This document shows positions 6,762-9,422 of a stretch of DNA of 9,422 nt, one piece after another. This DNA is from Planctomycetota bacterium. GTDB taxonomy: Bacteria; Planctomycetota; Phycisphaerae; Sedimentisphaerales; Anaerohalosphaeraceae. The position numbers were made by a program, and so were the translations under genes. Each line of letters begins with the position of its first letter. The stretch's first letter is position 1. Under the pieces are notes generated by a model, which was given only the letters and a program-made list of their open reading frames with translations, was not told the DNA's origin and did no database searches. The DNA lies in contig QNBS01000065.1 of the NCBI GenBank assembly GCA_003644175.1, forward strand, positions 1-9,422. The letters run 5' to 3'.

Positions 6762-7119
6762 ATAAAACAAAAGTTCCTTATCTTGGGATAGAGACTTAAC
6801 TTTCTGCAATTCAAGCAGTTATGAAGGGTCTCATTTAAAAAACGTGCAAAAAACAAGGAGTTGAAAGATTGTAGTACGGAATTGCGCCATACTATGCCGG
6901 AGGCCCAAAGCGTTAAACTCAAAGGCTTTGCAGGCAAATCCGTGAGAAAGCAACCAACTTTATTGCATGAGAACCACAAAAATAATCTGCGTAAAGTAAA
7001 AAAAGCCCGCCCCCCGACATACACCAATTACAGGTTATGTCCGACCCGCCAGGTACTTTCTTAGCTGACGTTTATCACGCAGGGAACGATGGAACTTTTC
7101 CAATTCACCTGTTTTTGTC

Positions 7120-7148
7120 TTGACAACGTACAATCTTTTGCGTACACT
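7120..7148 (+). promoter_or_regulatory. Near-consensus sigma70-type promoter of the phosphoesterase gene
   Basis: A perfect -35 box TTGACA (7120-7125) and a -10 box TACACT (7143-7148) are separated by 17 bases. The hexamer CGTACA occurs at 7127-7132 and again at 7141-7146, in direct orientation and 14 bp apart, the second overlapping the -10 box; this could be an operator. Transcription would start near 7155, giving a leader of about 100 nt before the chosen GTG start. Confidence 0.65.
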
Positions 7149-7161
7149 GTTTATCAGATAT

Positions 7162-7211
7162 AAGGAGTTCTCTGATTGAAAAATCAGGCCCAATGTCGCA
7201 GCCGGCCTTAG
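7162..7211 (+). promoter_or_regulatory. Leader with strong ribosome site, GAAA-capped hairpin and 11-codon ORF
   Basis: AAGGAG (7162-7167) lies 8 nt before a TTG at 7176 that opens an 11-codon frame (MKNQAQCRSRP) ending at TAG 7209-7211. The TTG sits within a perfect stem CTGATT-GAAA-AATCAG (7172-7187). The ORF ends 47 nt before the GTG of the phosphoesterase. It could be a regulatory leader peptide, or a remnant of an earlier gene whose promoter and ribosome site were captured. No homology can be claimed at this length. Confidence 0.4.
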
Positions 7212-7258
7212 ATATACAATGTTGCGCGGAAAATCCCATGTTAATTCAGGGAGTAAGC

Positions 7259-9259
7259 GTGAAAAGCCATATCGTGTTCGTAGCAGTTTTTTTGTTGTTG
7301 GTTAGTGCGTTTGCGGCCGGCGCGTCGGCGGCTGCATGGAAGTTTGCGGTCATTTGCGACAGTCGCGGCGATGACAACGAAGTCAATACAGCAATTCTTG
7401 GCGAGATCGCTAATGCGATCGTTGCCGAGGGCGGTGTGGAGCTGGTCATCTGTCCGGGCGATCTGATCACTACCGGTGGCGTGTCGCAGTTCCAGACCTG
7501 GCGCGACACCATGGCCCCGGTCTATAATGCCGGCATCGCGGTCTATCCGGTCAGGGGAAACCACGACGACGATAATGATTTAGCCTGGATTAATAAGTTC
7601 GGCGCCGACATTCCTGATAACGGTCCTTCCGGGGCGGTCAACTACACCTATTACGTCGAACACAACAATGCGCTGTTTATAGGATTTGACCATTACATCG
7701 GTTCATATGGGAGGATCCCGGATTCCTGGTTAACCGATCTGCTGGATAATAATACCAGGCCGCATATTTTCACCTTTGGCCACCAGCCGGCTTTTAAAGT
7801 TGACCACTCCGACTGCCTTGATGATGATCCGTCAGAGCGTAACGCTTTCGTTGCCGATTTTCTTGGCGCCGGAGGAAGGGTTTACTTCTGCGGCCATGAC
7901 CACTTCCTCGACATTCTTCGCGCAGACGACGGCGACGGCGATCCTGACGACGACTTTATCCAGTACCTTGTCGGTACTGCCGGAGCACCGCTTCGCAATA
8001 CCGAGCCGTATAACGGCAGCAACAGTCCCTACACGCCGATTAATATCGAGCACGACAAATCCTATGGTTACACCATTGTTGAGATAGACGGCAATACCGT
8101 AACCATGTTCTATATGAGGCGGACATCGGCCGACATTTATCCGCTATTCCATGTCATGTCCTATAACGTCGGCAGCGATATCGGTTTTAGCGGCCAAACT
8201 ACGATAGAACTGGAAAAACACGAAGCCGGCCAGATTCAAGTGGATGTTTACAGCCAGATAGATCAAACACTTAACTGGACGATAACCGGTCAGGGGGGCT
8301 GCAGCTGGATTACAAATCTGGCCCCATCGGCAGGGGCATCAACCGGCCCGGACGACAAGACAACAGTTACGATTGACATTGACGTCGCCGGATTAGCTCC
8401 GGGAGATTATACGTGCGAACTTTTGCTTGAGGCGGATAATGGTGATATTACTATCATACCGGTTGCTTTAACTGTTTATGATCGGGTCGATCTGGAAGAG
8501 GGCGCATTGCTGGCTCAATACTGGATGGCCGATTGCGGCGATGTCGATGATTGTATCGCGGCCGACTGGTGTGTTGACGGTACAATTGACACCCTTGACC
8601 TGCGGCAACTGGCGTTAAGCTGGCTGGGTGAAGAAGCCATACATATACATGTCCCGATTTCATACTGGCAATTTGACGAGCAAAGCGGAAGTTCAGCCGC
8701 AGACAGCGTTGGCGAAAATCACGGAACCCTTACAAACTTCCCGATAGACGATTCCCAATGGGTTGACGGCAAAGTTGACGGCGCATTAAATTTTGACGGT
8801 CTCGATGATTATGTCGAGATAGCCGGCTACAAAGGCGTCATGGGTTCGACTCCGCGGACCTGCGCCGCATGGGTCAAGACGAGCACAACCGACGTCGTTG
8901 TCATTATGGGCTGGGGGCCGGTCGGCCCGGGCGCCAGATGGATTATTGCTCTGGACTCCCTGGGCCATTTGCGGACCGAGGTCGGCGGCGGCGCAATTGT
9001 CGGTTCGACGAAGATTACCGATGGTGTGTGGCATCATCTGGCTGTAGTCTCCGACGGAGGTTATGTTGCCGACATCGCACTGTACGTCGACGGCAATCCG
9101 GAGTCGCCCAACTCCGTTACCGACAAGGCTATTAATACCCAGCCGGGCACAGACGTTATCATTAGCAGTTTCGGGACGCCCTTTGAGGGCCTTATCGACG
9201 ATGTCCGCATTTATGATCTTGCGCTGAACAGTCAGGAAATCGCTGAAATGGCACAGTAA
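7259..9259 (+). CDS. Secreted metallophosphoesterase with dockerin-like and LamG domains
   Basis: From the GTG at 7259 the protein has 666 residues and starts with a clean Sec signal peptide (MKSHIVFVAVFLLL..., cleavage near 24-26). AGGGAG at 7248-7253 supports this start; ATGs at 7193 and 7238 lack ribosome sites and would put a polar stretch before the signal. Residues 27-288 are a calcineurin-like metallophosphoesterase: DSRGD (34-38, replacing the usual DxH), GDL (67-69), GNHD (100-103), GHQP (174-177) and GHDH (212-215), metal ligands for two-metal phosphoester hydrolysis. Residues about 300-408 look like a BACON-type beta-sandwich. Residues 409-456 are a planctomycete dockerin-like segment (LLAQYWMADC, DGTIDTLDLRQLALSWL). 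Residues 463-664 are a LamG lectin-like fold (YWQFDE, DGLDDYVEI, WHHLAVV, GLIDDVRIYD). It likely acts outside the cytoplasm, bound to a polymer or surface. The substrate is unknown. Confidence 0.92.
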   Translation: MKSHIVFVAVFLLLVSAFAAGASAAAWKFAVICDSRGDDNEVNTAILGEIANAIVAEGGVELVICPGDLITTGGVSQFQTWRDTMAPVYNAGIAVYPVRGNHDDDNDLAWINKFGADIPDNGPSGAVNYTYYVEHNNALFIGFDHYIGSYGRIPDSWLTDLLDNNTRPHIFTFGHQPAFKVDHSDCLDDDPSERNAFVADFLGAGGRVYFCGHDHFLDILRADDGDGDPDDDFIQYLVGTAGAPLRNTEPYNGSNSPYTPINIEHDKSYGYTIVEIDGNTVTMFYMRRTSADIYPLFHVMSYNVGSDIGFSGQTTIELEKHEAGQIQVDVYSQIDQTLNWTITGQGGCSWITNLAPSAGASTGPDDKTTVTIDIDVAGLAPGDYTCELLLEADNGDITIIPVALTVYDRVDLEEGALLAQYWMADCGDVDDCIAADWCVDGTIDTLDLRQLALSWLGEEAIHIHVPISYWQFDEQSGSSAADSVGENHGTLTNFPIDDSQWVDGKVDGALNFDGLDDYVEIAGYKGVMGSTPRTCAAWVKTSTTDVVVIMGWGPVGPGARWIIALDSLGHLRTEVGGGAIVGSTKITDGVWHHLAVVSDGGYVADIALYVDGNPESPNSVTDKAINTQPGTDVIISSFGTPFEGLIDDVRIYDLALNSQEIAEMAQ

Positions 9260-9305
9260 CATAGCATGACAGTTTCCCTGGTTATACCCTTAATGGCCTG
9301 TTGCC

Positions 9306-9367
9306 AAATACGAAGCACTAAATCCGAAATACGAAACAAGCACTAAATACCAAAATCCAAATGTTCA
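9306..9367. repeat. AT-rich imperfect direct repeats after the phosphoesterase gene
   Basis: aaatacgaa occurs at 9306-9314 and 9327-9335, and agcactaaat at 9314-9323 and 9339-9348, so a unit of about 21-25 bp is imperfectly duplicated. Further ccaaaatcc/ccaaatg variants follow. From memory this resembles the 'aatccgaaatacgaa' family of dispersed intergenic repeats. No terminator or ORF is visible between 9260 and the window end. Confidence 0.6.
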
Positions 9368-9422
9368 AACGGCTTCTGTCGCGTCAAAATAAGGTGAGGA
9401 CTTTTGCAAAATTGCGATTTGA

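Larger units (their letters stand above)
6451..7119. other. Gene-free spacer with repeats and foldable DNA
   Basis: I find no convincing gene here. From left to right it holds a hairpin ccgcc-ttt-ggcgg (6521-6533, also at 3689-3701), the nested inverted-repeat block at 6547-6700, the 10-bp periodic repeats at 6701-6761, an A-rich tract, a small stem caaagc/gctttg (6906-6911 with 6925-6930), and a palindrome TGGAA-CTT-TTCCA (7090-7102) shortly before the phosphoesterase promoter. The open frames at 6728-7027 (minus) and 6861-7064 (plus) lack usable ribosome binding sites and recognisable motifs. Confidence 0.6.

Noticed and set aside
6900..6960. Possible cyclic-di-GMP or cobalamin riboswitch suggested by ggcaaatccg and similar words
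   Set aside because: The words do not fall in the conserved order and the expected paired elements are missing.
6728..7027. 99-codon hydrophobic frame on the minus strand
   Set aside because: It is the translation of repeat tracts and A-rich DNA; its hydrophobic, Cys-rich make-up follows from base composition and there is no ribosome site.
6861..7064. 67-codon basic open frame on the plus strand
   Set aside because: Its TTG start abuts AAGGAG with no spacing, the internal ATG at 6894 has no ribosome site, no motif is recognisable, and it lies in low-complexity A-rich DNA.
7193..7258. 22-residue N-terminal extension of the phosphoesterase from ATG 7193
   Set aside because: It would place a polar Cys-containing stretch ahead of a complete signal peptide, whereas GTG 7259 has AGGGAG just upstream and gives a standard signal sequence.
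8786..9262. 158-codon minus-strand frame opposite the LamG domain
   Set aside because: It lies antisense to well-supported LamG coding sequence and has no domain or start signal of its own.

Overview
The window looks like a piece of a Planctomycetota chromosome, probably from the Phycisphaerae/Sedimentisphaerales side. This is inferred from a secreted protein that combines a LamG domain with a planctomycete-type dockerin-like segment, an Aquifex-type aconitase, small secreted and membrane proteins of a planctomycete style, and short dispersed hairpin repeats between the genes. No rRNA, tRNA, CRISPR array, transposase or phage gene was seen.

Left part (1-1413). A minus-strand gene runs off the left edge. 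Its two halves lie in different frames, so it appears frameshifted. Divergent from it is a 251-residue multi-pass membrane protein with a clear promoter and ribosome binding site. A short repeat-bearing spacer follows (1238-1413).

Middle part (1414-6376), all on the minus strand. In transcription order this holds an aconitase, a LOG-family nucleotide phosphoribohydrolase whose start overlaps the aconitase stop (ATGA), a spacer with a terminator-like hairpin and dispersed repeats, a secreted 294-residue protein of unknown function, and histidinol dehydrogenase 11 nt further on. The aconitase unit has a good sigma70-type promoter. The genes are central metabolism (TCA cycle, histidine synthesis) and each carries an unexpected partner.

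Right part (6377-9422). About 880 bases have no convincing gene. They hold a compact block of nested inverted repeats (6547-6700), 10-bp periodic repeats, and a near-consensus promoter. This promoter drives a leader with a strong Shine-Dalgarno, a 6-bp stem capped by GAAA and an 11-codon ORF, then a large secreted protein: signal peptide, calcineurin-like metallophosphoesterase, beta-sandwich region, dockerin-like segment and C-terminal LamG. Dispersed repeats follow to the window end.

I did not find a clearly new multi-gene system. The best leads are the structured block at 6547-6700, the leader at 7162-7211, the phosphoesterase architecture, and the aconitase-LOG coupling.
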